Shown here: positions 6,203-12,468 of the stretch, piece by piece
Layout of the letters: the number at the start of each line of letters is the position of its first letter
How positions within the stretch are numbered: the stretch's first letter is position 1
DNA from: a virus
DNA length: 62,860 bases
Virus record (IMG/VR): IMGVR_UViG_3300042319_000612
Span: 1 to 62,860 of that record
Strand: one strand, 5' to 3'
The notes under the pieces: model-generated
Databases searched by the model: none
Told to the model about the DNA's origin: nothing
The model's input: only the letters and a program-made list of their open reading frames with translations
Position numbers and translations under genes: made by a program

Positions 6203-7417
6203 ATGGCATTTGATCCGATTATCGATAAACTAACCACAGCCCGTGTGGGACTGTTGCTTAAGGCACCATTCTTTGGCAACATGGCAACTCGTATGCAACT
6301 GATTCAAGCAGACGAATGGTGCCCTACTGCGGCAACTAATGGCCGTAATTTCTATTACAATACTAAGTTCGTTGAGAAGCTCTCAGTCAAGAAACTAGAG
6401 TTCCTATTCGGACACGAGATTTGCCATTGTGTGTTTGACCACTTTGGTCGTGTAGGTTCACGCGATCGCCAGCTGTCTAACATTGCACAAGACTACGCTG
6501 TCAATCAGATCCTTGTAGACGAACGCATTGGTGAGAAGATCACTGAAGTCAAGATCTGCTACGATGCCAAGTATCGCGGCAAAGCCTGGGAAGAGATCTA
6601 CGACGAGCTATACGAGAAGGCAGAGAAGATCTCTATGCCACAACTGCTTCAGCAACTTGGTGACCTGTTGGACGAGCACATTAACGAAGACGGCAATGCA
6701 CCGGGCAAAGAGGGTGATGGAGACAAGCAGGGCAAGGGTATGCCTGGCATGACTAAAGAAGAAGCACAGAAGATCCGCGATGAGATCAAAGAAGCCATGG
6801 TGCAGAGTGCCGCGGCAGCAGGTGCAGGCAAAGTGCCCGCAGGCATCCAGCGTTTGATCAAGGACATGACTGAGCCTAAGATTAGCTGGCGTGATCTTGT
6901 GCGTCAAGAGATACAGAGCATTATCCGCAACGACTATTCCTTTACTCGTCCTAACCGTAAGAGTATGCACTCAGGTGCCATACTGCCGGGCATGAAAGAA
7001 GCAACTACAATTGACATTGGTATTTCAATTGATATGTCAGGTAGCATTGGACAAGAGGATGCAACTGTATTCCTGTCAGAGGTCAAGGGCATTGTTGATC
7101 AGTATGAGGACTTTAAGATTAACCTGTGGTGCTTTGACACAGAGATCTATAACCACAAAGAGTTCTCGCAGGACAATAGTGAAGAGCTATTTGAGTATGA
7201 GCCACAGGGCGGTGGCGGTACTGACTTTGCTGTGAACTGGGAGTTTATGGAAGAGAATGGTATTCGTCCTAAGAAGTTCATTATGTTCACAGACGGCTAC
7301 CCCTGCGGTAGTTGGGGTGACGAGGACTACTGCGACACAATCTTTATTGTCAAAGGCAATACAGAAGCAGAAGCACCCTTTGGTCAGACTGTTATCTACG
7401 AGAAAGAGACTGCCTAA
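6203..7417 (+). CDS. VWA-like protein with HExxH metallopeptidase-like N-domain (DUF2201 type)
   Basis: 404 aa. Residues about 68-82 carry GHEICHCVFDH, the zincin motif HExxHxxxDH seen in the N-terminal domain of VWA-like DUF2201 proteins. A low-complexity Gly/Lys/Asp linker follows (about 165-190). The C-terminal half is a VWA-like fold with SIDMSGSIG (about 275-283, MIDAS DxSxS) and GGGGTDF. Partner of the MoxR ATPase just upstream; together they resemble the bacterial MoxR-VWA chaperone pairs. Target unknown. Confidence 0.88.
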   Translation: MAFDPIIDKLTTARVGLLLKAPFFGNMATRMQLIQADEWCPTAATNGRNFYYNTKFVEKLSVKKLEFLFGHEICHCVFDHFGRVGSRDRQLSNIAQDYAVNQILVDERIGEKITEVKICYDAKYRGKAWEEIYDELYEKAEKISMPQLLQQLGDLLDEHINEDGNAPGKEGDGDKQGKGMPGMTKEEAQKIRDEIKEAMVQSAAAAGAGKVPAGIQRLIKDMTEPKISWRDLVRQEIQSIIRNDYSFTRPNRKSMHSGAILPGMKEATTIDIGISIDMSGSIGQEDATVFLSEVKGIVDQYEDFKINLWCFDTEIYNHKEFSQDNSEELFEYEPQGGGGTDFAVNWEFMEENGIRPKKFIMFTDGYPCGSWGDEDYCDTIFIVKGNTEAEAPFGQTVIYEKETA

Positions 7418-7486
7418 TTGGAGTGCCGGCAGTGTGGCAAAAAAGCCACACTGCTAGTAGGCCCCGCTGCTTACGTGTGCATGTAA
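7418..7486 (+). CDS. Possible 22-codon Cys-containing mini-ORF, in frame after the VWA stop
   Basis: TTG at 7418 follows the TAA of the VWA gene directly and in the same frame. The reading frame gives CRQCGKKATLLVGPAAYVC, with CxxC and a third Cys, like half of a zinc ribbon. It could be a tiny gene, a read-through tail, or chance. The DNA also forms a 10-bp hairpin (GCAGTGTGGC 7429-7438 with GCCACACTGC 7445-7454) that has no T-run. Confidence 0.25.
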   Translation: MECRQCGKKATLLVGPAAYVCM

Positions 7487-7494
7487 TCTAGGGG

Positions 7495-7523
7495 TTGACG
7501 GTTTGGTAGATTGATTGTATAAT
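7495..7523 (+). promoter_or_regulatory. Sigma-70 promoter P8
   Basis: TTGACG, 17-bp spacer, TATAAT. AATCTA (7485-7490) and TAGATT (7507-7512) flank the -35 box as a perfect 6-bp inverted repeat. Confidence 0.9.
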
Positions 7524-7555
7524 ATAGACTTACACACACAGAAAGGTTGATAGAT

Positions 7556-7681
7556 ATGATGAGTCACTTAGCAGCATTTATCGCTGGTATTATTGTTGCC
7601 ACTGTTGGCTTCACAGGCATTGCACAGATCGCCGACAAGGGCGTGAACAAGGTGCAAGAAGTTGTGAGGGATGTCAAATGA
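7556..7681 (+). CDS. Single-pass membrane protein, 41 aa
   Basis: ATGATG start at 7556 (the second ATG is possible) behind AAAGG. One hydrophobic segment (HLAAFIAGIIVATVGFTGIA) then a short amphipathic tail (KGVNKVQEVVRDVK). First gene of a four-gene unit; stop overlaps the next ATG. Confidence 0.65.
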   Translation: MMSHLAAFIAGIIVATVGFTGIAQIADKGVNKVQEVVRDVK

Positions 7682-7857
7682 GCAAGATGGCAGACCTAGC
7701 ATATGATGTTGAGCAACTGTATATCGAAGGCCACAGTGCCAAGATGATTGCAGACCTGTTGGATTGCCCTGTCGAGCAGGTGCTTGGCTACATACAAGAC
7801 ATGGGCGTACAAGACGCTCCTGAAGACTACAGTCCCTTCGTATCCATGAACAGTTGA
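7678..7857 (+). CDS. Small helix-turn-helix-like protein, 59 aa
   Basis: ATGA overlap with the previous gene. DVEQLYIEGHSAKMIADLL followed by DCPVEQVLGYIQDMG reads as a compact HTH: helix, turn at GHSAKMIA, recognition helix at VEQVLGYI. The rest is an acidic tail. Probably a small DNA-binding protein; target unknown. Confidence 0.7.
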   Translation: MSKMADLAYDVEQLYIEGHSAKMIADLLDCPVEQVLGYIQDMGVQDAPEDYSPFVSMNS

Positions 7858-7858
7858 C

Positions 7859-8125
7859 ATGTACCTACACATCCTGCCAGAAGACGAACAGAAACAGTTG
7901 ATCCGTGCTCTGCGTGGACCCCAATTTGTTCGTGAGCGCCACGGTAGTCTCTATGATCGTGGGTCATCAGATTCATACTACGGTCGACAGATAGACCCTC
8001 ACCACGGTGGAGTTGGTGGCGACTCGGGGCCACGGGTTGAGGTCACAGATGCAGACAGCATTGCGGAGTACCTCGCAGGCTACGATTGGAATGAAACTCA
8101 CGGCGGCAAAAAGGACTACGGTTAA
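7859..8125 (+). CDS. Hypothetical early protein, 88 aa
   Basis: Starts one base after the previous stop. Gly/Asp/His-rich middle (GSSDSYYGRQIDPHHGG), no recognised family. The stop shares one base with the next ATG. Confidence 0.65.
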   Translation: MYLHILPEDEQKQLIRALRGPQFVRERHGSLYDRGSSDSYYGRQIDPHHGGVGGDSGPRVEVTDADSIAEYLAGYDWNETHGGKKDYG

Positions 8126-8361
8126 TGGGTTGGATAGTATACGAAGAGAAGTCGGGTCATATGCAGAAGTATTACAAATTGGCTTCGACAGCCAAACGGA
8201 TCTGCACTCAGCACAACACTGAGCGGGACTATGATTTCTATGTGTATCGCCCAGACCGAAAGTGGGCCTTCTGTTCATACAGGGACTACGAAGGCGTCCT
8301 AATGGGCCTGCGTGGAGAGCAATTAAAGATGTGGCAATTCTGCAACACTGAAATTGGTTGA
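8125..8361 (+). CDS. Hypothetical early protein, 78 aa
   Basis: TAATG coupling to the previous gene. Tyr/Trp-rich and basic, compact alpha/beta (MGWIVYEEKSGHMQKYY, RDYDFYVYRPDRKWAF). Stop TGA lies inside the -35 box of P9. No family recognised. Confidence 0.75.
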   Translation: MGWIVYEEKSGHMQKYYKLASTAKRICTQHNTERDYDFYVYRPDRKWAFCSYRDYEGVLMGLRGEQLKMWQFCNTEIG

Positions 8362-8386
8362 CACTTTGAGCAATCCCTGCTATAAT
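8358..8386 (+). promoter_or_regulatory. Sigma-70 promoter P9
   Basis: TTGACA, 17-bp spacer, TATAAT; -35 contains the upstream stop. Leader site GGAGCGAA at 8409-8416. Confidence 0.9.
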
Positions 8387-8418
8387 ATACACATACACTA
8401 GCAAACAAGGAGCGAAAC

Positions 8419-8727
8419 TTGAAACTTTTAATCACTACACAGGTCTACGAGAACTACGGTGCCCACGATTGGGACGGAGTTGGTGAGTGCCCACAGTACT
8501 GGAAAGCCAAGGGCGGTTCAGACTACGTGGTCAAGAACATCAACATCAACAAGGTCACGGAGACTGTGATGGGTGTGCGTGGTCAGATTGAGCAGGACAA
8601 TGATGCCTTCCGCGAGACCATTATTGATTGGTCTATCGTGGCTGATGATGCTCTCACAGAGTTCGAGCAGAGCCAGTTGAACTACGAAGGTCACATCCGT
8701 TACGCTTCTAAAGAGATTGCCTGGTAA
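8419..8727 (+). CDS. Hypothetical early protein, 102 aa, TTG start
   Basis: TTG at 8419 lies at the right distance from GGAGCGAA; no ATG is available in frame near it, so translation probably starts at TTG. Sequence begins KLLITTQVYENYGAHDWDG, which I recognise as a recurring small-phage-protein N-terminus without known function. Alpha/beta, acidic. Confidence 0.78.
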   Translation: MKLLITTQVYENYGAHDWDGVGECPQYWKAKGGSDYVVKNININKVTETVMGVRGQIEQDNDAFRETIIDWSIVADDALTEFEQSQLNYEGHIRYASKEIAW

Positions 8728-8731
8728 TTGG

Positions 8732-8760
8732 TTGACAGTTTGGGCTTTTGATCGTATAAT
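8732..8760 (+). promoter_or_regulatory. Sigma-70 promoter P10
   Basis: TTGACA, 17-bp spacer, TATAAT; extended -35 context TTGGTTGACAGTTTGG shared with P11, P20 and others. Confidence 0.92.
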
Positions 8761-8791
8761 ATACATATACTGAAACACAAAGGAGCGCGAA

Positions 8792-8998
8792 ATGGCATTC
8801 ATCACCCTGGGCAAGAGAGACGAAAAGTGGCAACCACGCAAGGGGCTGGAAGGACCGTTTTGGTTCGTTGATCGGGTCTTGTATTACGATCCAAAGGCAG
8901 GCCAGTACTGGGATCCAACCACCGACTTCTATGTAGAGAACGCAGAAGTGGATCGCTTGCAGAACCGCTTGATGGAAGTTATGAGGGCTGGGGTATGA
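8792..8998 (+). CDS. Hypothetical early protein, 68 aa
   Basis: Behind AAAGGAGCGCGAA. Trp/Tyr-rich middle (FWFVDRVLYYDPKAGQYWDP). Overlaps the next start by four bases (ATGA). No family recognised. Confidence 0.75.
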   Translation: MAFITLGKRDEKWQPRKGLEGPFWFVDRVLYYDPKAGQYWDPTTDFYVENAEVDRLQNRLMEVMRAGV

Positions 8999-9348
8999 GA
9001 TACATTTTGGCAGCGTGGGACTCCACCGGCTTTGAAACCCTGCAGGACATCACCCACTTTCATCCTGAGAACTTTGAAAAGGGTCAGTTGATTGAGATCC
9101 TCAGTGGCCGTAGAAAGACTGAGAATCCGTTGGGTCGACAGATTTCAATGATGAAGTTGAGGGCACAGGCCAATAGTCAACGAACCTATGAAATCTACAT
9201 GTTCACCACCCTGGACGACATTGAGTTTAAGGATGTAGAAGATTGGATGATCGGCGATCCGCAGAGTTTGGTAGACTGGGTTAGAAAGAATCATGCTGTA
9301 AAGATCTACAGTGATTATGTCCCTAATCACCGTAGGGCTATTGTTTAA
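8995..9348 (+). CDS. Hypothetical early protein, 117 aa
   Basis: Second gene of the P10 unit, coupled by ATGA. Mixed alpha/beta, no motifs recognised. Ends six bases before promoter P11. Confidence 0.75.
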   Translation: MRYILAAWDSTGFETLQDITHFHPENFEKGQLIEILSGRRKTENPLGRQISMMKLRAQANSQRTYEIYMFTTLDDIEFKDVEDWMIGDPQSLVDWVRKNHAVKIYSDYVPNHRRAIV

Positions 9349-9353
9349 ATTGG

Positions 9354-9382
9354 TTGACAGTTTGGCAGTTTGGCGCTATAAT
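9354..9382 (+). promoter_or_regulatory. Sigma-70 promoter P11
   Basis: TTGACA, 17-bp spacer, TATAAT. Leader site GGAGCGAA at 9400-9407. Confidence 0.92.
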
Positions 9383-9408
9383 AAACACATACACACAAAG
9401 GAGCGAAG

Positions 9409-9702
9409 ATGAAGTTTACACAAACAGATTGGACAGAGGCAAACGGCACTAGCCTGCAGGGATATGTAACCGCTTACTACCATGAACTGGTAGAAGTGTT
9501 TGGCCAGCCCGAAGGCGGCGGCGACAAGACCACAGTGGAGTGGTGTTTGGAATTTGAAGATGGCACAGTGGCCACAATATACGATTGGAAAGAATACGAA
9601 ACCCCAATGGGCCAGTATCGTTGGCACATCGGTGGCAAGAGCAAGCAAGCAGTTCATGCAGTAACTTCAACTTTCAAGGATCATCAATATGACACACATT
9701 GA
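9409..9702 (+). CDS. Hypothetical early protein, 97 aa
   Basis: Compact alpha/beta with GYVTAYYHELVEVFGQP and WCLEFEDGTVATIYDWKEY, a pattern seen in small conserved phage proteins without function. First of four genes under P11. Overlaps the next gene by 14 bases. Confidence 0.78.
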   Translation: MKFTQTDWTEANGTSLQGYVTAYYHELVEVFGQPEGGGDKTTVEWCLEFEDGTVATIYDWKEYETPMGQYRWHIGGKSKQAVHAVTSTFKDHQYDTH

Positions 9703-9871
9703 ACGATTGGCTAACGAGATTGCAGTGCTGAGTAATGACAGCCTCTCTAAGTTGGCTGCTGAGTTGGTTAAAGAGTATCCTACTCGTGCAACTACATTTG
9801 AGTTCAGTCTTAGCGTTGAGATCCAGGACGCTACGATTACGCAAGACCCCTGGAAATTTGTTAATCTTTAA
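9689..9871 (+). CDS. Hypothetical early protein, 60 aa
   Basis: Starts inside the 3' end of the previous gene. Helical (THIERLANEIAVLSNDSLSK). No Shine-Dalgarno of the usual type except AAGGATC; likely translated by coupling. Confidence 0.65.
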   Translation: MTHIERLANEIAVLSNDSLSKLAAELVKEYPTRATTFEFSLSVEIQDATITQDPWKFVNL

Positions 9872-9880
9872 GGAGCCGAC

Positions 9881-10495
9881 ATGCCAAATTGGTGCAACAA
9901 CACACTGACACTCACCCACGAAGACCCAGCAATGATCCTTCGTGCTAAAGAAGCACTTGATCGTGGAGAGTTCCTCAATGAGTTCATTCCGGTGCCAACG
10001 GATCTGCAGATCGTTGCAGGATCGTTAGGTGACGGTGACGAGCAGAAAGAATTGGAACGCAAGACTGCTGAGAATCGCGAGAAGTATGGTTACGGCAACT
10101 GGTATGACTTCTGCGTAGGTGAATGGGGCACCAAGTGGGATGTAGGTGGCGATGGTCAGAGTGATATCCACCCTGATGGTAAGATGCTACACACATCGTT
10201 CGACTCAGCGTGGAGCCCTCCAGTCGCTGCCTATGACAAGTTGGTGGAGTTGGGCTTTGGTGTCAACGCCATGTATTACGAAGGTGGTATGGCCTATGCT
10301 GGCGCCTATGATGAGCATGGTGATCAAGAGATCAATCTCGAAGGCATGAGTGCCGACGACATTGAGCGTGATCATCCTGAACTGGACGAAGCATTTGCTA
10401 TCTCAGAAAGCATTCGTGAATACGAAGCAGAGCAAGAGGAAGAGCTTACTGAGTGGATTAAGGATGGCGTTGCAGCCAATGAGGGAACAAAATGA
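9881..10495 (+). CDS. DUF1281 / YubB ferredoxin-like family protein
   Basis: 204 aa with the signature N-terminus MPNWCNNTLTL, the central segment GNWYDFCVGEWGTKWD and SFDSAWSPPVAAYDKL. These are hallmarks of the DUF1281 (YubB, ferredoxin-like) family found on plasmids and phages. The C-terminal 40 residues are very acidic. Function unknown. Third gene of the P11 unit, with its own site AAGGAG. Confidence 0.88.
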   Translation: MPNWCNNTLTLTHEDPAMILRAKEALDRGEFLNEFIPVPTDLQIVAGSLGDGDEQKELERKTAENREKYGYGNWYDFCVGEWGTKWDVGGDGQSDIHPDGKMLHTSFDSAWSPPVAAYDKLVELGFGVNAMYYEGGMAYAGAYDEHGDQEINLEGMSADDIERDHPELDEAFAISESIREYEAEQEEELTEWIKDGVAANEGTK

Positions 10496-10686
10496 CAAGG
10501 AAATATGAATTTAAATTCACAATCGAGTGTGCCAGCGATGGCAGACCCGATATGGATCGAGTCGAACACATGATCGACTTGAACATGCAGGATCTGGTCT
10601 TTGACGATGAGTTCATCGCCGCCTTAGACGAGAAGGAAAGCGTCAGTATTCAAGTTGTTCCGCAATTTGGTAAACCAAACAGTTGA
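10492..10686 (+). CDS. Hypothetical early protein, 64 aa
   Basis: ATGA coupling. Beta-alpha-beta (YEFKFTIECASDG ... VSIQVVPQFG). Its stop lies inside the -35 box of P12. No family recognised. Confidence 0.72.
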   Translation: MTRKYEFKFTIECASDGRPDMDRVEHMIDLNMQDLVFDDEFIAALDEKESVSIQVVPQFGKPNS

Positions 10687-10711
10687 CCAATTCGAATATT
10701 GATGCTATACT
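10683..10711 (+). promoter_or_regulatory. Sigma-70 promoter P12 (TTGACC-17-TATACT) with 5' hairpin
   Basis: The transcript would start near 10718 with a hairpin: CATGCT (10717-10722) pairs with GGCATG (10732-10737), one G-T. The same layout occurs at 3793-3845. The leader is about 50 bases, longer than other early leaders. Confidence 0.78.
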
Positions 10712-10766
10712 AATAACATGCTGAATTGGTTGGCATGATTTTTACACACACAGAAGGAAGTTAAAA

Positions 10767-11072
10767 ATGAGTACCGATAAGAAATTTGCAGTAGCAGGTG
10801 TTTCAACCCTCGAAGGCAAGACCAAATTGCGCTTCGCTAACGATACCATGCGTATCAAGATCCTGGCAAAGAACGGCCACACTGACGTTGAGTTGGTTGA
10901 GCTGCCAGTAGAGATGACTAAGGCAGAAGCTGTACAGCACCTTAAGTCTATCCAGTTCGGCATAGGCAATGCTGCTATCCAAGCTGCTGTTGCCTATGCA
11001 GAGAAGAAAAACCCAGCCCCCCGGGCTGCGGTCAAAGCCCCTGTCGCGAAGACAGCGGCTGTTGTTGCCTAA
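10767..11072 (+). CDS. Small basic protein, 101 aa, sharing regulatory design with the HTH gene at 3866
   Basis: Begins MSTDKKFAVAGVSTLEGKTK; the first 75 residues are compact alpha/beta and the tail is Ala/Lys/Pro-rich (KNPAPRAAVKAPVAKTAAVVA), like a flexible nucleic-acid-binding tail. Shine-Dalgarno GAAGGAAGTTAAAA resembles that of the 3866 gene and not GGAGCGAA. The stop codon runs into a hairpin with an anti-Shine-Dalgarno loop, then a terminator. Codons look highly adapted. Function unknown. Confidence 0.78.
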   Translation: MSTDKKFAVAGVSTLEGKTKLRFANDTMRIKILAKNGHTDVELVELPVEMTKAEAVQHLKSIQFGIGNAAIQAAVAYAEKKNPAPRAAVKAPVAKTAAVVA

Positions 11073-11142
11073 TACCGATTCGCTCCCGGTATAGAGGCAA
11101 CTTTGGCATAACCCTGCTAGGTGTAGGGTTATGCTTTTTTTT
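11070..11142 (+). ncRNA. Candidate 3'-derived anti-Shine-Dalgarno RNA, copy 2
   Basis: ATACCG (11072-11077) pairs perfectly with CGGTAT (11087-11092) and leaves exactly ATTCGCTCC (11078-11086) as a 9-base loop, the full reverse complement of GGAGCGAAT at 11758-11766 and of GGAGCGAA at six other starts. A strong terminator follows. The stem differs from copy 1 while the loop is identical, as expected if the loop is the functional part. Trans action is inference. Confidence 0.7.
11106..11142 (+). terminator. Rho-independent terminator
   Basis: GCATAACCCT (11106-11115) pairs with AGGGTTATGC (11125-11134), 10 bp perfect, followed by eight T. Confidence 0.95.
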
Positions 11143-11144
11143 GG

Positions 11145-11173
11145 TTGACAATTTGGACGTTGTGCGTTATAAT
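11145..11173 (+). promoter_or_regulatory. Sigma-70 promoter P13
   Basis: TTGACA, 17-bp spacer, TATAAT, two bases after the terminator T-run. First of four promoters (P13-P16) sharing TTGACAWTTTGGACR. Confidence 0.92.
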
Positions 11174-11202
11174 TACAGCTTACACACACAAAAGGACACA
11201 CA

Positions 11203-11454
11203 ATGTTTACAAATTGCATAGCCTACGCAAAGCTAGTTTACAACAAAAAATTAAAAGCATATAAAGTACAGTTTGCATTTAATGTACACAAAAAAATGGT
11301 GGGGGACGAGATTAAGTATATATTCCCTACACAAGCAAAATGCAACTATGTTAGTGGGGACTTACTTGCAGACAACTTGCAAAACGAGGTGCAACGCACT
11401 GTGGCTTCTGCGCAACAAAGTTTGCGTACTACAAACATTGTATTTGTTGACTAA
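11203..11454 (+). CDS. Hypothetical early protein, 83 aa, atypical base composition
   Basis: Behind AAAGGACACACA. Basic N-terminal half (YAKLVYNKKLKAYKVQF), no recognised family. It opens a four-gene block whose plus strand is almost or fully free of TC and CC; here only a few remain (for example at 11407-11408). Confidence 0.75.
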   Translation: MFTNCIAYAKLVYNKKLKAYKVQFAFNVHKKMVGDEIKYIFPTQAKCNYVSGDLLADNLQNEVQRTVASAQQSLRTTNIVFVD

Positions 11455-11478
11455 ACTGTAGGGTTATACATAGCGCAC

Positions 11479-11507
11479 TTGACATTTTGGACAAAGTGCG
11501 CTATAAT
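11479..11507 (+). promoter_or_regulatory. Sigma-70 promoter P14 in a perfect 9-bp inverted repeat
   Basis: TTGACA, 17-bp spacer, TATAAT. AGCGCACTT (11472-11480) pairs with AAGTGCGCT (11494-11502); the loop is GACATTTTGGACA. Confidence 0.92.
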
Positions 11508-11533
11508 AACAACATAGCAACAAAGGAAACACA

Positions 11534-11677
11534 ATGCAAAATACAAAAAGCAAATTAGACAGTTTAATGTTACAGTTACAAACAGTGCTAGAAGAAGCAG
11601 AACTAGACGAACATGTTGCAATACAAAACGCATTTAATGCGTTAGCTTGTGCGCTAGACGACACAATTATACAATAA
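11534..11677 (+). CDS. Small helical protein, 47 aa
   Basis: ATG 11534 behind AAAGGAAACACA, TAA at 11675-11677. Predicted all-helical and acidic (KLDSLMLQLQTVLEEAELDE). Single-gene unit in the YC-free tract. No family recognised. Confidence 0.7.
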   Translation: MQNTKSKLDSLMLQLQTVLEEAELDEHVAIQNAFNALACALDDTIIQ

Positions 11678-11709
11678 CACTACAGCGCATAGGGTTATTG
11701 CGCACACAC

Positions 11710-11738
11710 TTGACATTTTGGACAAGGTGTGCTATAAT
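11710..11738 (+). promoter_or_regulatory. Sigma-70 promoter P15 in an inverted repeat
   Basis: TTGACA, 17-bp spacer, TATAAT. Arm 11702-11711 pairs with 11724-11732 (9 bp, bulged A at 11708). Same loop as P14 but different arm sequence. Confidence 0.92.
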
Positions 11739-11769
11739 ACATTTTTAAACAGCATTAGGAGCGAATACT

Positions 11770-12147
11770 ATGCAAGCAACACAATTTGAAGTTAGCGACA
11801 AGCTGACACTGGCAACTACAGACACTAGCGAAGACAGCATTAGCACAACATACGACTGCAACATAGAAGTGCAACTAGCAGGCGACAGCATATGGGACTG
11901 CGAGATTGAGGCAGTTACAGTTACAAGCGTACACATACACGAGCAATGGTGGGACGAATTGGACGGCGACAGTAGCATACACATTACAGTGTGCTATAAC
12001 GTAGACGGCGATGCAGAGTACGAGGGCAGCTGGAGACTGTATACAGACAGCGGCTTTGTAGATGCGATTAGCACACTGCTAGGTACAGACGTTATGTTTA
12101 CAGAGCAGGGTATGCAAGACGACGGCTATGCGAGCATGGAGCTGTAA
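11770..12147 (+). CDS. Acidic early protein, 125 aa, no proline
   Basis: Behind GGAGCGAAT (11758-11766), the only site matching all nine bases of the anti-Shine-Dalgarno loop. Very acidic, beta-rich, with repeated Ser coded only by AG(C/T). No family recognised. Lies wholly in the YC-free tract. Confidence 0.78.
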   Translation: MQATQFEVSDKLTLATTDTSEDSISTTYDCNIEVQLAGDSIWDCEIEAVTVTSVHIHEQWWDELDGDSSIHITVCYNVDGDAEYEGSWRLYTDSGFVDAISTLLGTDVMFTEQGMQDDGYASMEL

Positions 12148-12162
12148 TACTACAGCACACAC

Positions 12163-12191
12163 TTGACATTTTGGACAGTGTGTGCTATAAT
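12163..12191 (+). promoter_or_regulatory. Sigma-70 promoter P16 in a 10-bp inverted repeat
   Basis: TTGACA, 17-bp spacer, TATAAT. AGCACACACT (12154-12163) pairs with AGTGTGTGCT (12177-12186). Arms differ from P14 and P15 but complementarity is kept. Confidence 0.92.
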
Positions 12192-12218
12192 TAACACTTA
12201 ACAACAAAGGAGCAGTAA

Positions 12219-12374
12219 ATGAAAGAAGCAATACTTGCAAAGCTAGCGGAAGTAGAAGCTATGCTGTTAGAGGCAAGCTGTGACGGGGAGCAACTAGCAG
12301 AGCTAGAATGCTTTGGGGATATGGAAAGTCCGCTTAACATGCTAGTGCAAGCGGTTGACTACTACGTAGACTAA
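12219..12374 (+). CDS. Small acidic protein, 51 aa
   Basis: ATG 12219 behind AAAGGAGCAGTAA. Helical, acidic (KLAEVEAMLLEASCDGEQLA), similar in style to the 47-aa protein at 11534 but not clearly homologous. Contains the TCC that ends the YC-free tract. Confidence 0.7.
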   Translation: MKEAILAKLAEVEAMLLEASCDGEQLAELECFGDMESPLNMLVQAVDYYVD

Positions 12375-12409
12375 CCTGTAGGGGCGTAGGCCCCGCTGCC
12401 CAACGGCGG

Positions 12410-12438
12410 TTGACACCTAGCCAAAAGCATGTTATAAT
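12410..12438 (+). promoter_or_regulatory. Sigma-70 promoter P17
   Basis: TTGACA, 17-bp spacer, TATAAT. GGCGGT (12405-12410) pairs with ACC-TA-GCC (12415-12422). Upstream, GGGGC (12381-12385) and GCCCC (12390-12394) form another small hairpin. Confidence 0.9.
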
Positions 12439-12468
12439 ACATTTACACTAACACATTAGGAGCAGACA

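Larger units (their letters stand above)
11409..12329 (+). other. YC-free tract: no TC or CC on the plus strand
   Basis: From 11409 to the TCC at 12329-12331, every C on the plus strand is preceded by A or G, although C remains common (roughly 12 per 60 bases). The rule holds in two whole genes, parts of two others and all spacers and promoters between them. The encoded proteins in the tract accordingly contain no Pro and no TCN serine. Flanking genes obey no such rule. Confidence 0.9.

Noticed and set aside
7429-7454. Hairpin after the VWA gene as a terminator
   Set aside because: Ten perfect base pairs but followed by TAGTAGG rather than a T-run.
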